The translations under genes and the position numbers were made by a program. This document shows positions 15,168 through 23,597 of a DNA stretch of 64,000 bases, piece by piece (position 1 is the stretch's first letter; every line of letters begins with the position of its first letter). The stretch is from Devosia yakushimensis (GTDB lineage: Bacteria; Pseudomonadota; Alphaproteobacteria; Rhizobiales; Devosiaceae). The DNA lies in the NCBI RefSeq assembly GCF_030159855.1, contig NZ_BSNG01000001.1:1178001-1242000 (forward strand), written 5' to 3'. The notes beneath the pieces were generated by a model that ran no database searches, was not told where the DNA came from, and was given only the letters and a program-made list of their open reading frames with translations.

Positions 15168-15799
15168 CCAATGTCATCCAGGATATTGCCGTCAGTTTCG
15201 AAGCGGTTCTTATCGTGCTGACCAATGGGGCGACCTTCCGAACACCTACGCCGCGCCCGCTGTACGATGCATCTATCCACGATTGGAACGACTGGCGTCT
15301 GTTGGATGAGGGCAGGGAGGTGGAGTGGCCCAAGCTTGGCGTCGTCATTCGGGTGCCCCAACCCGAGGAGCAACTGCCAATAACGTGCACGATTTGCGGC
15401 GGCAATCTCGGGGACCAATACACCCATCCCACCTGCACCTGCTCGCGCGGCGGCACGGCCACGGCGTCGTTCAGCAGCCCCCTCAGTCGAGCCGCGGGAA
15501 CACCTCACCGCTCGATCTTGCCGCCGCATCCCGACAATTTTGCCGATCACCCCGAGACCATCGGGGAACGCCGCGCGACCGCGAAAAGCAGCGCGGCGGC
15601 ATGGTCCCCACGCGATGTCCTCATTGAGCTGCTGCGCGAGATCGACAGCGGCCGCATTCGCCCCAAGGCCATTGTGGTGAGCATTTCGGCAACCGGCGCC
15701 GATGGCTCGCTCGAGCACCATTACCGCAACGCCTGCCCCGACACCTTCACGGCGCTCGGGCTGCTCGCCCGCGCCGAATACAAACTCCAGAGGGAATAG
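15164..15799 (+). CDS. Hypothetical phage protein, two-part
   Basis: This 211-residue protein overlaps the terminase stop. The first part contains CTICGGNLGDQYTHPTCTC, two cysteine pairs that look like a zinc ribbon. The C-terminal 70 residues (DVLIELLREIDSGRIRPKAI, then VVSIS and EHHYRNACPDTFTALGLLAR) form a compact domain I have seen in other phage proteins of unknown function. The two parts may have been joined by fusion. Confidence 0.55.
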   Translation: MTNVIQDIAVSFEAVLIVLTNGATFRTPTPRPLYDASIHDWNDWRLLDEGREVEWPKLGVVIRVPQPEEQLPITCTICGGNLGDQYTHPTCTCSRGGTATASFSSPLSRAAGTPHRSILPPHPDNFADHPETIGERRATAKSSAAAWSPRDVLIELLREIDSGRIRPKAIVVSISATGADGSLEHHYRNACPDTFTALGLLARAEYKLQRE

Positions 15800-15802
15800 A
15801 TT

Positions 15803-16114
15803 ATGAAACGCTCGCGCTCACTCTTCGGCTTCGGTGGGATAGTCGCTGCTAGCGCCATGGCGCTTGGCGCAATGATAGCCATGGCGCCCACACCCGCCGA
15901 GCTATCTGGGCAGGTAAAGGTCACCCCGACACCGCCTGCCGGCCCGGAACGTGCCCCTGCACCTCAACAGGCCCATGAGCGTGTCGCCATGCGCGAGGAG
16001 CGTGTGGACCGGTACCGGTTCGGCCGGTCATTGCCCGTTGCCCACAAGAACCGTGCCGGCGGCGAGCGGGCCCATCGGCGCTGGCGGAAACGTCGCGCCG
16101 CAGGGCGGGGATAA
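15803..16114 (+). CDS. Small protein with N-terminal hydrophobic segment
   Basis: This 103-residue protein begins with a basic MKRSRSLFGFGG and a hydrophobic stretch (IVAASAMALGAMIAMAP) that could be a signal peptide or membrane anchor. The rest is proline-rich and ends very basic (HRRWRKRRAAGRG). It is not recognised. It lies between terminase and portal genes. Confidence 0.45.
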   Translation: MKRSRSLFGFGGIVAASAMALGAMIAMAPTPAELSGQVKVTPTPPAGPERAPAPQQAHERVAMREERVDRYRFGRSLPVAHKNRAGGERAHRRWRKRRAAGRG

Positions 16115-16190
16115 TCATGCCCGCTATTTACACCGGCACCAGAATCACTAGCTTGGCCTTGCCGCACCTCCTCGAGCGCGAGGATTGTGC

Positions 16191-16619
16191 ATGAAGTCCA
16201 TCCTCGACCTTCGCCTGCGCCATTTCTACCATGTGCGTGGTGACCTCACCGTCATCGGCACATGGGCCGATATGGGCGATCGCATCCGCCCCTGCATCGT
16301 CATTATCCGGACCGGCGAGGAGCTCAACGAGCATACCTGGCCCTGCATCATCACGTCCGATAAGGCGTGGATATGGGAAGAGACCATAGGCGACCCGCGC
16401 CAGGCGGCGCAGACCGCATTCCGGTTCTGCCAAGCCCTCCGCATGTCGACGCACCAAAGCAATATCTTCCGGCTGGTCGGCCTCATCGTTGACCATCTGC
16501 ACGACCTTCTGCATATCCCCCCATACATGGCCCTTTCGGCCCCAGCTGCCGCTGAACCCGTGGCCGAGGTGACCATCAGGGATCACCGCACCGGCCGCAC
16601 CACAGAGGTGGAGCTTTAG
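16191..16619 (+). CDS. Hypothetical phage protein
   Basis: The start is ATG 16191, six bases after AGGA (142 residues). The ribosome site lies in a small hairpin, CCTCG-AGCG-CGAGG. The protein is mixed alpha/beta, with HFYHVRGDLTVIGTWADMGD near the start and IRDHRTGRTTEVEL at the end. It is unrecognised. It is directly upstream of the portal gene (4-base spacing). Confidence 0.5.
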   Translation: MKSILDLRLRHFYHVRGDLTVIGTWADMGDRIRPCIVIIRTGEELNEHTWPCIITSDKAWIWEETIGDPRQAAQTAFRFCQALRMSTHQSNIFRLVGLIVDHLHDLLHIPPYMALSAPAAAEPVAEVTIRDHRTGRTTEVEL

Positions 16620-16622
16620 GCC

Positions 16623-18860
16623 ATGTTCGATCTCAATGCCGATGATGGTTCTGTCAGCCGCAAGGAATACAAATCCCCGATCCCGGGCGGCGGGCAGGGC
16701 GATGGCGCCAAGGCGGTGCCCGTCGCGGAGCTTGATAAGCCCCGGATGGTTCGGCTGCATCATCACCTCATGGGCACCTACACCAAGGAGCTCGACAAGC
16801 AGTACGAGAACCGCATGCAGCGGGCCCTTGATGATGATTTCTACGATAATCATCAATGGACCGAAGAAGATATCGCCACGCTCGAGGAGCGCGGGCAAAA
16901 GGCCATCGTCTACAACGTCATCTCGGCATCCGTCGATTGGGTGACCGGCACTGAGAAGCGCGCCCGGGCCGATTACAAGATCCTGCCGCGGCGCAAAGAA
17001 GACTCGCAACCGGCCCAGCGCAAAAGCGAGCTGATGAAATACCTGTCCGACGTCAACCGGACACCGTTCGATATCAGTCGTGCCTTCGAGGATTCGGTAA
17101 AATCCGGGCTGGGCTGGATAGAAGACGCCATCAATGACGAGGGCGATGGTGAGCCGCTCACCGCGCAATACGAAAACTGGCGCAACATGCTGCATGACAG
17201 CAGCGCCACCAAGCTCGACCTGACCGATGGCCGGTACATTTTCCGGTCGAAATGGGTAGACCTCGATATTGCCTGCGCCATGTTCAAGAAGCGGCGCGGG
17301 ATGCTGGAGCAGGCCGCCGCGACCACTGAGGACCTGCTGGGCACCGACGAATATGGCGATGAGGCCATGGACAGCCAGGAAACCATGCTCGAGTACAATA
17401 GTGCTCGCGCAGCTGATCGGCTTTCCGGCTATTCCCGCCAGCGCGTCCGCTTGATTGAGGGATGGATACGCCTGCCGCTCGAAACCCAGCGCATCAAGGG
17501 CGGCGTGTTCCACGGTGAGCTTTACGACAAGTTTTCGCCCGGCCATGTCGAAGCGCTCAATAGTGGCGAGGCCGAGCTGGTCACCAAGATGACCATGCGC
17601 ATGCATGTGGCCATCTTCACCACTGCCGGCATGCTCTGGTTCAGTGAATCGCCATATCGGCACAACCAGTTTCCGTTCACCCCGATCTGGGGCAAGCGTC
17701 GCGCCGCCGACGGATTGCCCTATGGGATGATCCGGGGCCTGCGCGATATCCAGGAGGATATCAACAAACGCGCTTCCAAGGCGCTGGCCATCCTCAGCAA
17801 CAACAAAGTCATCATGGAGGAGGGCGCGGTCGAGGACGTCGACGCGCTCATGGAGGAGGTCAGCCGGCCCGATGCCCTGATCGTCACGAAGCCGGGCAAG
17901 CGCCTTGACCTTGAAAGCGATCGCGATCTCTCCCAGTACCAGCTCGAGCTCATGTCGCGGAACATCGCGATGATCCAGCAGGCCTCCGGCGTCACCGACG
18001 AATTGCTTGGCCGCAAGACCAACGCCACGTCGGGCGTGGCGATCCAGCGCCGGCAGGATCAGGGATCGATGGCCACCGCCATCTATTTCGACAATCTGCG
18101 GCTGGGCAGCCAGGTCCGCGGCGAAAAGCTGCTGTCCAATATCGAGCAGTTCGTCAGCGAGAAGAAGGCGTTCCGCATCACCAATATGCGGGGCAATCCC
18201 CAATATGTCCGCGTCAATGACGGGCTGCCCGAGAATGATATCGTTCGGTCCAAGGCGGATTATGTCATTACCGACGCCGATTGGCGGGCATCGCTGCGGC
18301 AAGCCGCCGTCGACGAGCTACTCGAGCTCATGACCAGGCTGCCGCCACAGGTCTCGCTGCTGCTGCTCGATCTCGTCGTTGAGAACATGGACATTTCCAA
18401 CCGCGACGAGCTGGTCAAGCGCATTCGCTCCGTCACGGGCCAGCGCGATCCGGATGCCGAAGAGCCGACCGAAGAAGAATTGGCGCAGCAGCAGGCCAAG
18501 GCGGAGCTCGACCAGTTCCAGCGCGCCCAGCTAGTGGCCGAGCTGCGCAAGACCATCGCGACGGCCGCGAAGAGCGAGGCCGAGGCCGAGCGCATCGTTG
18601 CTCAGCTCGCGGTTACCAAGGTCGATGCGCAGGGCAGGGCGCTGGCAACAGCCGGCGAAACGCTCGCTCTTCCGCCGGCAGCGGCACATATCGCCGATCA
18701 CATTCTTGCCGAGGCTGGCTTTGCCAGTGCTTCGGATCAGCTCGCGGCTGCCCAGGCCACCGAGCAGCAGGCCGCCGCCCAGCCGCAGCAGCCCATGCCA
18801 ACCCCACAACCGCCAGCACCCGGACCGGCACCGGGCCTAGGCGCCGCACCTATGCCGTAG
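16623..18860 (+). CDS. P22-type portal protein
   Basis: This 745-residue protein is near the usual length for the P22 portal family. Characteristic segments are NRMQRALDDDFYDNHQWTEE, IVYNVISASVDWVTGTEKRA and GLGWIEDAIND, then QLELMSRNIAMIQQASGVTD and LGRKTNATSGVAIQRRQDQG. The C-terminus is an alanine/glutamine/proline-rich tail. It forms the dodecameric ring at one vertex through which DNA enters and leaves. Its position after terminase and before a scaffold-like gene fits. Confidence 0.9.
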   Translation: MFDLNADDGSVSRKEYKSPIPGGGQGDGAKAVPVAELDKPRMVRLHHHLMGTYTKELDKQYENRMQRALDDDFYDNHQWTEEDIATLEERGQKAIVYNVISASVDWVTGTEKRARADYKILPRRKEDSQPAQRKSELMKYLSDVNRTPFDISRAFEDSVKSGLGWIEDAINDEGDGEPLTAQYENWRNMLHDSSATKLDLTDGRYIFRSKWVDLDIACAMFKKRRGMLEQAAATTEDLLGTDEYGDEAMDSQETMLEYNSARAADRLSGYSRQRVRLIEGWIRLPLETQRIKGGVFHGELYDKFSPGHVEALNSGEAELVTKMTMRMHVAIFTTAGMLWFSESPYRHNQFPFTPIWGKRRAADGLPYGMIRGLRDIQEDINKRASKALAILSNNKVIMEEGAVEDVDALMEEVSRPDALIVTKPGKRLDLESDRDLSQYQLELMSRNIAMIQQASGVTDELLGRKTNATSGVAIQRRQDQGSMATAIYFDNLRLGSQVRGEKLLSNIEQFVSEKKAFRITNMRGNPQYVRVNDGLPENDIVRSKADYVITDADWRASLRQAAVDELLELMTRLPPQVSLLLLDLVVENMDISNRDELVKRIRSVTGQRDPDAEEPTEEELAQQQAKAELDQFQRAQLVAELRKTIATAAKSEAEAERIVAQLAVTKVDAQGRALATAGETLALPPAAAHIADHILAEAGFASASDQLAAAQATEQQAAAQPQQPMPTPQPPAPGPAPGLGAAPMP

Positions 18861-18869
18861 GAGGCCATG

Positions 18870-19811
18870 ATGGCTAAGCACCAGTTTACCGAAGAAGAAC
18901 TGCAATTCCTGACCGAAGAAGAGCGCGCCGGCCTGCTCGACGAAAGCCTTGTCGATGAGGGCGAAATCCCGCTCGATGAAGAAGAGGAGGGCGATGAAGA
19001 CGACGCGGCGGCCGCTGCCGTTGAAGGCGCGTCCGATGCGGAACCCGTCGCCGAAAAGCCCGACCCAAAGCCAGAAGCTCCGGCCGTGGCGGAAACGCCG
19101 GCGGTGGCTCCCGCCGCGGATGCTGCGGCACCGGTCGCCACCGATGAGGCCGAGGCATCGCCACGGCGCGCCGGGTCGGCTTTGCCGGAATACAAGCTGC
19201 CGGCGAATTTCGACCAGTCGATGCAGGACCTGCGCAGCCAGAAGGAAGCGCTGGCCCAGCGTTTTGACGATGGCGAACTGACGGCCAAGGAATACAACGC
19301 GCAGAACAGCGCGCTGGATGACCAGATGCATGATCTGCGGGACGTGCGCCTCAAAGCCACGATGAGCGAAGAAGCGGTGCGCCATAACTATGTCACCAAT
19401 GTCGTTCCGGACTGGCTTGCCGATCATACCGAGTATCGCGTGGGCTCCCCGCGCTACAACGCGCTCGATCTCGAAGTGCGGCGCTTCCAGGACCTGGCGC
19501 ATAGGGAAGGCCGGGATCCCTTCGACCCGCAATTGCTCGACCAGGCCCATGAAATCGTCGCCGCCGATTTCGGCACGCCGGCGGCGCCGAAGGAGGAGCA
19601 GCCCAAGACGGATACGCCCCCGGCCAGGACGCCCGCACCGGCCAGCGAGCGGGTCATTCCTCCATCGCTGGGCAGCGTGCCGGCGGCCGATGCCACTGAC
19701 CTCGAAGAAGGCAGTCGCTTCGCCTATCTCGATCGCTTGCAGGGTGAGGCTTACGAGCAGGCCATGGCTAAGCTGTCCGACGCCGATCGCGACACATATT
19801 TGGCATCATAG
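18870..19811 (+). CDS. Scaffold-like acidic protein
   Basis: AGGAGG precedes two adjacent ATGs (18867 and 18870), and the second has better spacing (313 residues). The N-terminal third is highly acidic (EEEEGDEDDAAAAAVEG). A helical part follows (QSMQDLRSQKEALAQRFDDG) and a low-complexity proline-rich region. Acidic, helical, low-complexity proteins between portal and capsid genes are typically internal scaffolds that guide capsid assembly. Sequence identity is weak, so the call rests on composition and location. Confidence 0.6.
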   Translation: MAKHQFTEEELQFLTEEERAGLLDESLVDEGEIPLDEEEEGDEDDAAAAAVEGASDAEPVAEKPDPKPEAPAVAETPAVAPAADAAAPVATDEAEASPRRAGSALPEYKLPANFDQSMQDLRSQKEALAQRFDDGELTAKEYNAQNSALDDQMHDLRDVRLKATMSEEAVRHNYVTNVVPDWLADHTEYRVGSPRYNALDLEVRRFQDLAHREGRDPFDPQLLDQAHEIVAADFGTPAAPKEEQPKTDTPPARTPAPASERVIPPSLGSVPAADATDLEEGSRFAYLDRLQGEAYEQAMAKLSDADRDTYLAS

Positions 19812-19820
19812 GAGACCGCC

Positions 19821-20042
19821 ATGGGGCTATTGGCTTTGACGGTTAAGGTGGGCCAGGCGGTGGATATCGCCGGCGTCGCGGTGGTGCGGGTGACGGAAAA
19901 GAATGGCCGGCGGGTTGGCCTCCAATTCGCCACCAGCCTCAGCCCCATCACGTTGATACCCACCGGCATCATCCCGCCGCGCTATGTCACCGGCATTACA
20001 GGTGACCAGCAGGCTCGGCCGATGCTCGCGCCTGTCGGATAG
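19821..20042 (+). CDS. CsrA-like small protein (tentative)
   Basis: This 73-residue protein opens LLALTVKVGQAVDIAG followed by VAVVRVTEKNGRRVGLQFAT. The KVG..V.I.G..V.V...GRRVGL pattern follows the first strands of CsrA/RsmA, the small post-transcriptional regulator that binds GGA in hairpin loops of mRNA leaders. The C-terminal half (LIPTGIIPPRYVTGITG) departs from CsrA, so this may instead be a small beta-rich virion or head protein. It is interesting because several late genes here have GGA in a leader hairpin. Confidence 0.4.
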   Translation: MGLLALTVKVGQAVDIAGVAVVRVTEKNGRRVGLQFATSLSPITLIPTGIIPPRYVTGITGDQQARPMLAPVG

Positions 20043-20057
20043 CCGACGGGCTATCCG
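20036..20057 (+). terminator. Hairpin at the end of the CsrA-like gene
   Basis: CGGATAGCC (20036-20044) pairs perfectly with GGCTATCCG (20049-20057) around a GACG loop, and the stem contains the stop codon. It lacks a clear T-tract, so it may stabilise the 3' end rather than terminate. Confidence 0.45.
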
Positions 20058-20106
20058 GGGCCGTCCGCGTCATTGTTGGGGGCGAGCTGGGAAGGATGAT
20101 GATCAA

Positions 20107-20391
20107 TTGAGCGAACTAACCGCAATTCCGAGCCCTGCCATTGTTGAGATTAGTGGCAGGTGGCAGATGTGCTTGGTGACCTATCCGTTCGGTGGCAACG
20201 GCCCGTGGAACTATATGTTCGAGCGCCCGCCAGAGGGCGTGAAGTTTGTCCATCACGTTGGGGTTTACTTCGGCGAAGATGACCGCGGCAATCACCTCGT
20301 CGCCGCTACCTGGATGACGCTCGCGGATGGCTCCGTCCAGCCCACGCACGTCCAGACCTTCAGCAAGGATACTCAGCTAGAGTTCCTGTGA
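20107..20391 (+). CDS. Hypothetical phage protein, TTG start
   Basis: The best start is TTG 20107, preceded by GGAAGGA at 9 bases (94 residues). The nearer ATG codons are followed at once by a stop. The protein is beta-rich, with SPAIVEISGRWQMCLVTYPF and FVHHVGVYFGEDDRGN. It is not recognised. The preceding 64 bases hold the hairpin at 20036-20057 and no gene. Confidence 0.45.
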   Translation: MSELTAIPSPAIVEISGRWQMCLVTYPFGGNGPWNYMFERPPEGVKFVHHVGVYFGEDDRGNHLVAATWMTLADGSVQPTHVQTFSKDTQLEFL

Positions 20392-20454
20392 GCTCTCGGC
20401 CTTGACGTCGGCAATACGATCCCATCAACCTATGGGGCGGCTTGGGGGGCGTAA

Positions 20455-20778
20455 ATGAACACGAGCTTGGTGGTTGGGTTCGCGGTGGTGGCAGTATTCA
20501 TCGCCATCGTTGCCTACATTGGCACGCGGCCACAGGTTGTGGGAACAGGTGGGGCGCAGCTTGCCGGGATCAAAACACCTTGGCATCGGCTGTCATCCAT
20601 GCCTGCGCGCTTAGCCGTCATTGGCATAGTCGCGCTGATTTTCGCGGTGGGCTGGATCACCCGCTATGATGTGACGCCGGCGGCGGCAGGGGATAGTCCT
20701 GGCATCGTGTATTTGCTCGATCGCTGGACCGGCGGCGTGACGCTTTGCCATGCCCAGGGCTGCAAGGTCCTGCGATAG
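20455..20778 (+). CDS. Small membrane protein, two TM helices
   Basis: This 107-residue protein has hydrophobic segments at residues 5-24 (LVVGFAVVAVFIAIVAYIGT) and about 51-68 (LAVIGIVALIFAVGWIT). The polar C-terminal part has two cysteines (TLCHAQGCKVL). It is unrecognised. It sits end to end with the reverse-strand secreted protein gene, so it may belong to the same cargo insertion. Confidence 0.5.
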   Translation: MNTSLVVGFAVVAVFIAIVAYIGTRPQVVGTGGAQLAGIKTPWHRLSSMPARLAVIGIVALIFAVGWITRYDVTPAAAGDSPGIVYLLDRWTGGVTLCHAQGCKVLR

Positions 20779-20780
20779 GA

Positions 20781-21098
20781 CTATCGGCAATCGCCGGTCG
20801 GATACCAAGCGGTATTGATGAAAATGGCAATGCTGGGCTCTTCCGATGGGGTCGCGGCAATCATGAAATAGGGCCAATCAAACCCATCGTCACAAAGCCC
20901 GGTCATCACCGGGTTCCCCGGCCCGTTGCCCTTGAGCTGGCAGGTCGTGTCCACGCTGCCGTCGGCATTCAGGACGGTCAGCGCCCCGGGCTGTTGCACC
21001 AGCTCGGCACCGCTCTGGTCCATAAAGCGGCATTCGGCCGCTGTTGCAGCCGATATGGCGAGGATCAGGACGATAGTGCTGGTCAGAACGCGGATCAT
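20781..21098 (-). CDS. Small secreted Cys-containing protein, probable moron
   Basis: This 105-residue protein has a clear signal peptide (MIRVLTSTIVLILAISAATA, cleavage expected after A-A-E region) and then a short domain with four cysteines, for example AECRFMDQSG, DTTCQLKGNG, TGLCDDGFDW and GDCR at the end. It is predicted to be periplasmic, with disulfides. It is transcribed against all neighbouring late genes and has its own strong promoter (21105-21133), so it should be expressed in the lysogen. It resembles lysogenic-conversion cargo. The function is unknown. Confidence 0.7.
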   Translation of the reverse strand: MIRVLTSTIVLILAISAATAAECRFMDQSGAELVQQPGALTVLNADGSVDTTCQLKGNGPGNPVMTGLCDDGFDWPYFMIAATPSEEPSIAIFINTAWYPTGDCR

Positions 21099-21104
21099 GG
21101 GGGA

Positions 21105-21133
21105 GTTATAGCGCTGCCCCATGCGCTCGCCAA
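21105..21133 (-). promoter_or_regulatory. Promoter of the reverse-strand secreted gene
   Basis: On the minus strand, TTGGCG (21128-21133), a 17-base spacer and TATAAC (21105-21110) form a good sigma-70 promoter. The -10 box ends only 6 bases before the ATG at 21098, so the transcript would start at or next to the start codon and be leaderless. Confidence 0.7.
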
Positions 21134-21168
21134 GCGGCGACCATCGGTGTAGTTTACGGCAAACCTGC

Positions 21169-21206
21169 CGCATGACGTGGCCTCCAATCTTGGACCTATC
21201 GTCATG
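21169..21206 (+). promoter_or_regulatory. Late leader element A (hairpin around start codon)
   Basis: CGCATGACGTG at 21169-21179 matches the repeated leader consensus. CATGACG (21171-21177) pairs with CGTCATG (21200-21206), which contains the ATG at 21204. An inner stem TCCAA/TTGGA lies at 21183-21195. The upstream promoter is not obvious. Confidence 0.65.
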
Positions 21207-23129
21207 GCATTTACGATCACCCCGCAGGATCGCGACTACCTCACCAGGATCGTCGCGACGGAAGCAGACCACCGCCTGGCCAAGACTGACCCTGATGCCT
21301 ATCAGCAGCAGGTGGCGGGCATCGTCGACACGGTGCTCAATCGGGTTGTCTCCCCAAGCTACCCCGATACCATCGCCGGCGTGGCTAACCAGTATGGGCA
21401 GTTTTCGGCGATCAATGGGCCGACGGGTCGGGACTATACCGTCTGGGGTTCGGTCGAGAAGGTTCCCAATAACGTCGTGCCCGCAGCGGCGAAATCGGCA
21501 GTGAACGACTGGGTCAATGCCCGCATAAGCGGCGTGCCCAGCAGTGTCGGCGGCCATCTCAATTACGCCAACCCCAACTTTAGCGACAAAAGCAATCAGG
21601 GTTGGATCAAGGCGCTGGACGGGCCGCGCTATGGCAAGGGCAGTTCGGTCCACTACCACGGCACCACAAAGGGTGGGACGCCGGTGGAAGCGGTCATCTC
21701 CGGTGATTTCTACAACGGCGATGGCATCAAGCTCCCGCCCGGCGAAATCCCAAACACGGTTGCTACCCAGCTCTCCGTTTTCCCCGATTCCGAACCGCCG
21801 AACCCATCTCGCCGGGCCGCTGCGCGCACCAATGCCGTACTGGATTCGCTGCCGCCAATCCCCGCTTCCCGGGTGCAGGGAACAGCGGCCCGGACCCGTG
21901 CTGAGCTGGACCGCCCGCGTCCGGTGACCATGTCTCCCGAAATGGCTGCAACCCGGCAGGGCGGGGCACCAAACCCTACTGACGGGGTAAGCCCCGCGGC
22001 GCCCTTGGGCGGCATATCGTTCACCCCAGCCGGAAAACCGATCGATCCGGACACCGGGTATCTGATGAGCGAGGACGATCCCCGGTATCCACGCTCTTCG
22101 CAGTCGCAGCCCGCGACCTCTCCTGCAGCCAGCCAAGGCGGCAGGCAGCTACCGGTGATTGGACCCACCGGCGTGCCTGCTCGCGCCAATGATATCGGCA
22201 CCATGCCGTCGCGCCAGCAGGTCATGGGGCTCACAGGGCAGCCGACGACGGCAGGGCCAGGTGCTCCGGCTAGTGCGCCCGGGCTGGCCGGGCCACCGGC
22301 TTCCGCGCCCGTCGCCAAAACCGACGCACCGGGCGCTATGCCCCGTTGGGCAGATATGAACACATTTGCCGCCAGTCCCAGCGACATACCGAAATACATA
22401 ACGGTCACCGAACCGATTCCGCAGCGCGGCGCGGGGGTGAGTGCATCGAGCATCGCCCCGTCCAATGGCAAAATACCGCTGGGCGACGTAGCGCATGGCG
22501 GATCCCGTGACGCTGTTGCGAATGCGGCGGCCGGCGCAAAGGCGGCGCAGGATCTGGCAGTCAAAGGGTCGCCGGCGGAGAAAGCACCCAACAAGCCAGC
22601 GCCGACCAGGACAATCCAACGGCTCAACCCTGACTGGGTAGCGGCGCAGACAAAGGTTCAGCCTGCGGCCGCGCCGGCACAGCAGCAGCCCAACCTGGTC
22701 CAGCAGGGGTTCGACCGGCTGGGCGATCGCTTCGAACAATTCGGCCAGCGCGTCACCGGTCTCGGCGATCGGGCGCGTGAGTTCTTTGGCAATGTGCCCG
22801 GTATCGGGAAGTCCAATATTGGCCAAGCCCCGTCGATCATCGAGGGCAGGGTGCGGGAGGGGAGCCCGGCCGTCGCTATCACCAATGGGCAACCCCGCAC
22901 CGTCAGCCTCGTCCGCACTGAAGGCAGTCCATCACGTTCGTTCGACGCCACCTATCACGAGGGCCAGAACATGGACGTGTACCGCGCCAATCGCGAGGCA
23001 ACGGGCGAGCCGATCACCCGTCAATCGCTCGACAAGGCGGCCAGCGAGGGCAAAACGCTGGTGAAAGAGGCCGATCCGGTTGATGAGGATGAAGAGGACG
23101 ATAAGGACAGCGGCAAGAACAGCCGCTAG
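21204..23129 (+). CDS. SleB-like cell wall hydrolase with long low-complexity tail
   Basis: Starting at ATG 21204 inside the leader hairpin, the protein has 641 residues. Residues 8-150 resemble the SleB/CwlJ hydrolase domain: YLTRIVATEADHRLAK with the expected glutamate, then VAGIVDTVLNRVVSPSYPDT and QYGQFSAINGP. This domain cleaves peptidoglycan. The remaining 480 residues are proline/alanine/glycine-rich with little predicted fold, and the C-terminus is acidic. It lies in the head region, so it is probably a virion-associated hydrolase that helps DNA pass the wall rather than the lysis enzyme. Confidence 0.65.
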   Translation: MAFTITPQDRDYLTRIVATEADHRLAKTDPDAYQQQVAGIVDTVLNRVVSPSYPDTIAGVANQYGQFSAINGPTGRDYTVWGSVEKVPNNVVPAAAKSAVNDWVNARISGVPSSVGGHLNYANPNFSDKSNQGWIKALDGPRYGKGSSVHYHGTTKGGTPVEAVISGDFYNGDGIKLPPGEIPNTVATQLSVFPDSEPPNPSRRAAARTNAVLDSLPPIPASRVQGTAARTRAELDRPRPVTMSPEMAATRQGGAPNPTDGVSPAAPLGGISFTPAGKPIDPDTGYLMSEDDPRYPRSSQSQPATSPAASQGGRQLPVIGPTGVPARANDIGTMPSRQQVMGLTGQPTTAGPGAPASAPGLAGPPASAPVAKTDAPGAMPRWADMNTFAASPSDIPKYITVTEPIPQRGAGVSASSIAPSNGKIPLGDVAHGGSRDAVANAAAGAKAAQDLAVKGSPAEKAPNKPAPTRTIQRLNPDWVAAQTKVQPAAAPAQQQPNLVQQGFDRLGDRFEQFGQRVTGLGDRAREFFGNVPGIGKSNIGQAPSIIEGRVREGSPAVAITNGQPRTVSLVRTEGSPSRSFDATYHEGQNMDVYRANREATGEPITRQSLDKAASEGKTLVKEADPVDEDEEDDKDSGKNSR

Positions 23130-23135
23130 GTCGCA

Positions 23136-23207
23136 TTGCGCCGTTCCCGATTTTCGCGTATCCAATCGCCATGCGCATGACGTGCACCTGCAATGGAGCT
23201 CGTCATG
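23136..23207 (+). promoter_or_regulatory. Promoter and late leader element B
   Basis: TTGCGC (23136-23141), a 17-base spacer and TATCCA (23159-23164) form a promoter. The 13-mer GCGCATGACGTGC follows at 23173-23185. CATGACG (23176-23182) pairs with CGTCATG (23201-23207), which includes the start ATG at 23205. GGAG (23195-23198) is the ribosome site between the two arms. Confidence 0.7.
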
Positions 23208-23597
23208 TCCGACCTCACCCGAAATACCGCCAGCGGCGCCTGGATCAAAGACCTCGACATGGGCGACGGCTTCCATGCGGAGCGTGTCGCCGTCGGCAAA
23301 CAGGTTTTCACACTGCTCGAGGATGCGACTTCGACCGGGCTAGGGGCAGGGCCGGTCACCGGCGGTGATTATCTGTGGCGCGTCGAAGGTGCGTTCGGCG
23401 GTGCCACCGCCACTCTGCAATATCTCGGCCTTGATGGGGTGACGTGGTTCGATGCTACGGAAACCGATGGCACCACACCCGTGACCCTGACCGCAAGCGG
23501 CGCCAAGCCGGTCGGCATCGCACAGGGCAGTGTCGTGCGGGTCGAGCTGGTTGGTGGCGCTCCCTCCGCTATGAATTCCGTCATCGGCGGTCTCTAA
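23205..23597 (+). CDS. Small virion protein (decoration-like)
   Basis: ATG 23205 is preferred over 23193 because of the GGAG site and the leader hairpin (130 residues). The protein is rich in glycine, threonine and valine and looks all-beta (VTGGDYLWRVEGAFGGATAT, LQYLGLDGVTWFDATETDG). Such proteins near capsid genes are often head decoration or fibre-associated. The family is not recognised. Its stop overlaps the next start (TAATG). Confidence 0.5.
   Translation: MSDLTRNTASGAWIKDLDMGDGFHAERVAVGKQVFTLLEDATSTGLGAGPVTGGDYLWRVEGAFGGATATLQYLGLDGVTWFDATETDGTTPVTLTASGAKPVGIAQGSVVRVELVGGAPSAMNSVIGGL

Noticed and set aside
16128..18302. 724-codon minus-strand frame opposite the portal gene
   Set aside because: It is a shadow of the portal protein in the opposite frame, with no recognisable domain.
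20402..20440. TTGACG before 20455 as a promoter
   Set aside because: No acceptable -10 box lies at 16-18 bases.
20781..22136. 451-residue version of the reverse-strand secreted protein
   Set aside because: Only the last 105 residues look real. They begin with a signal peptide and a promoter, and the upstream part is antisense to the SleB-like gene.
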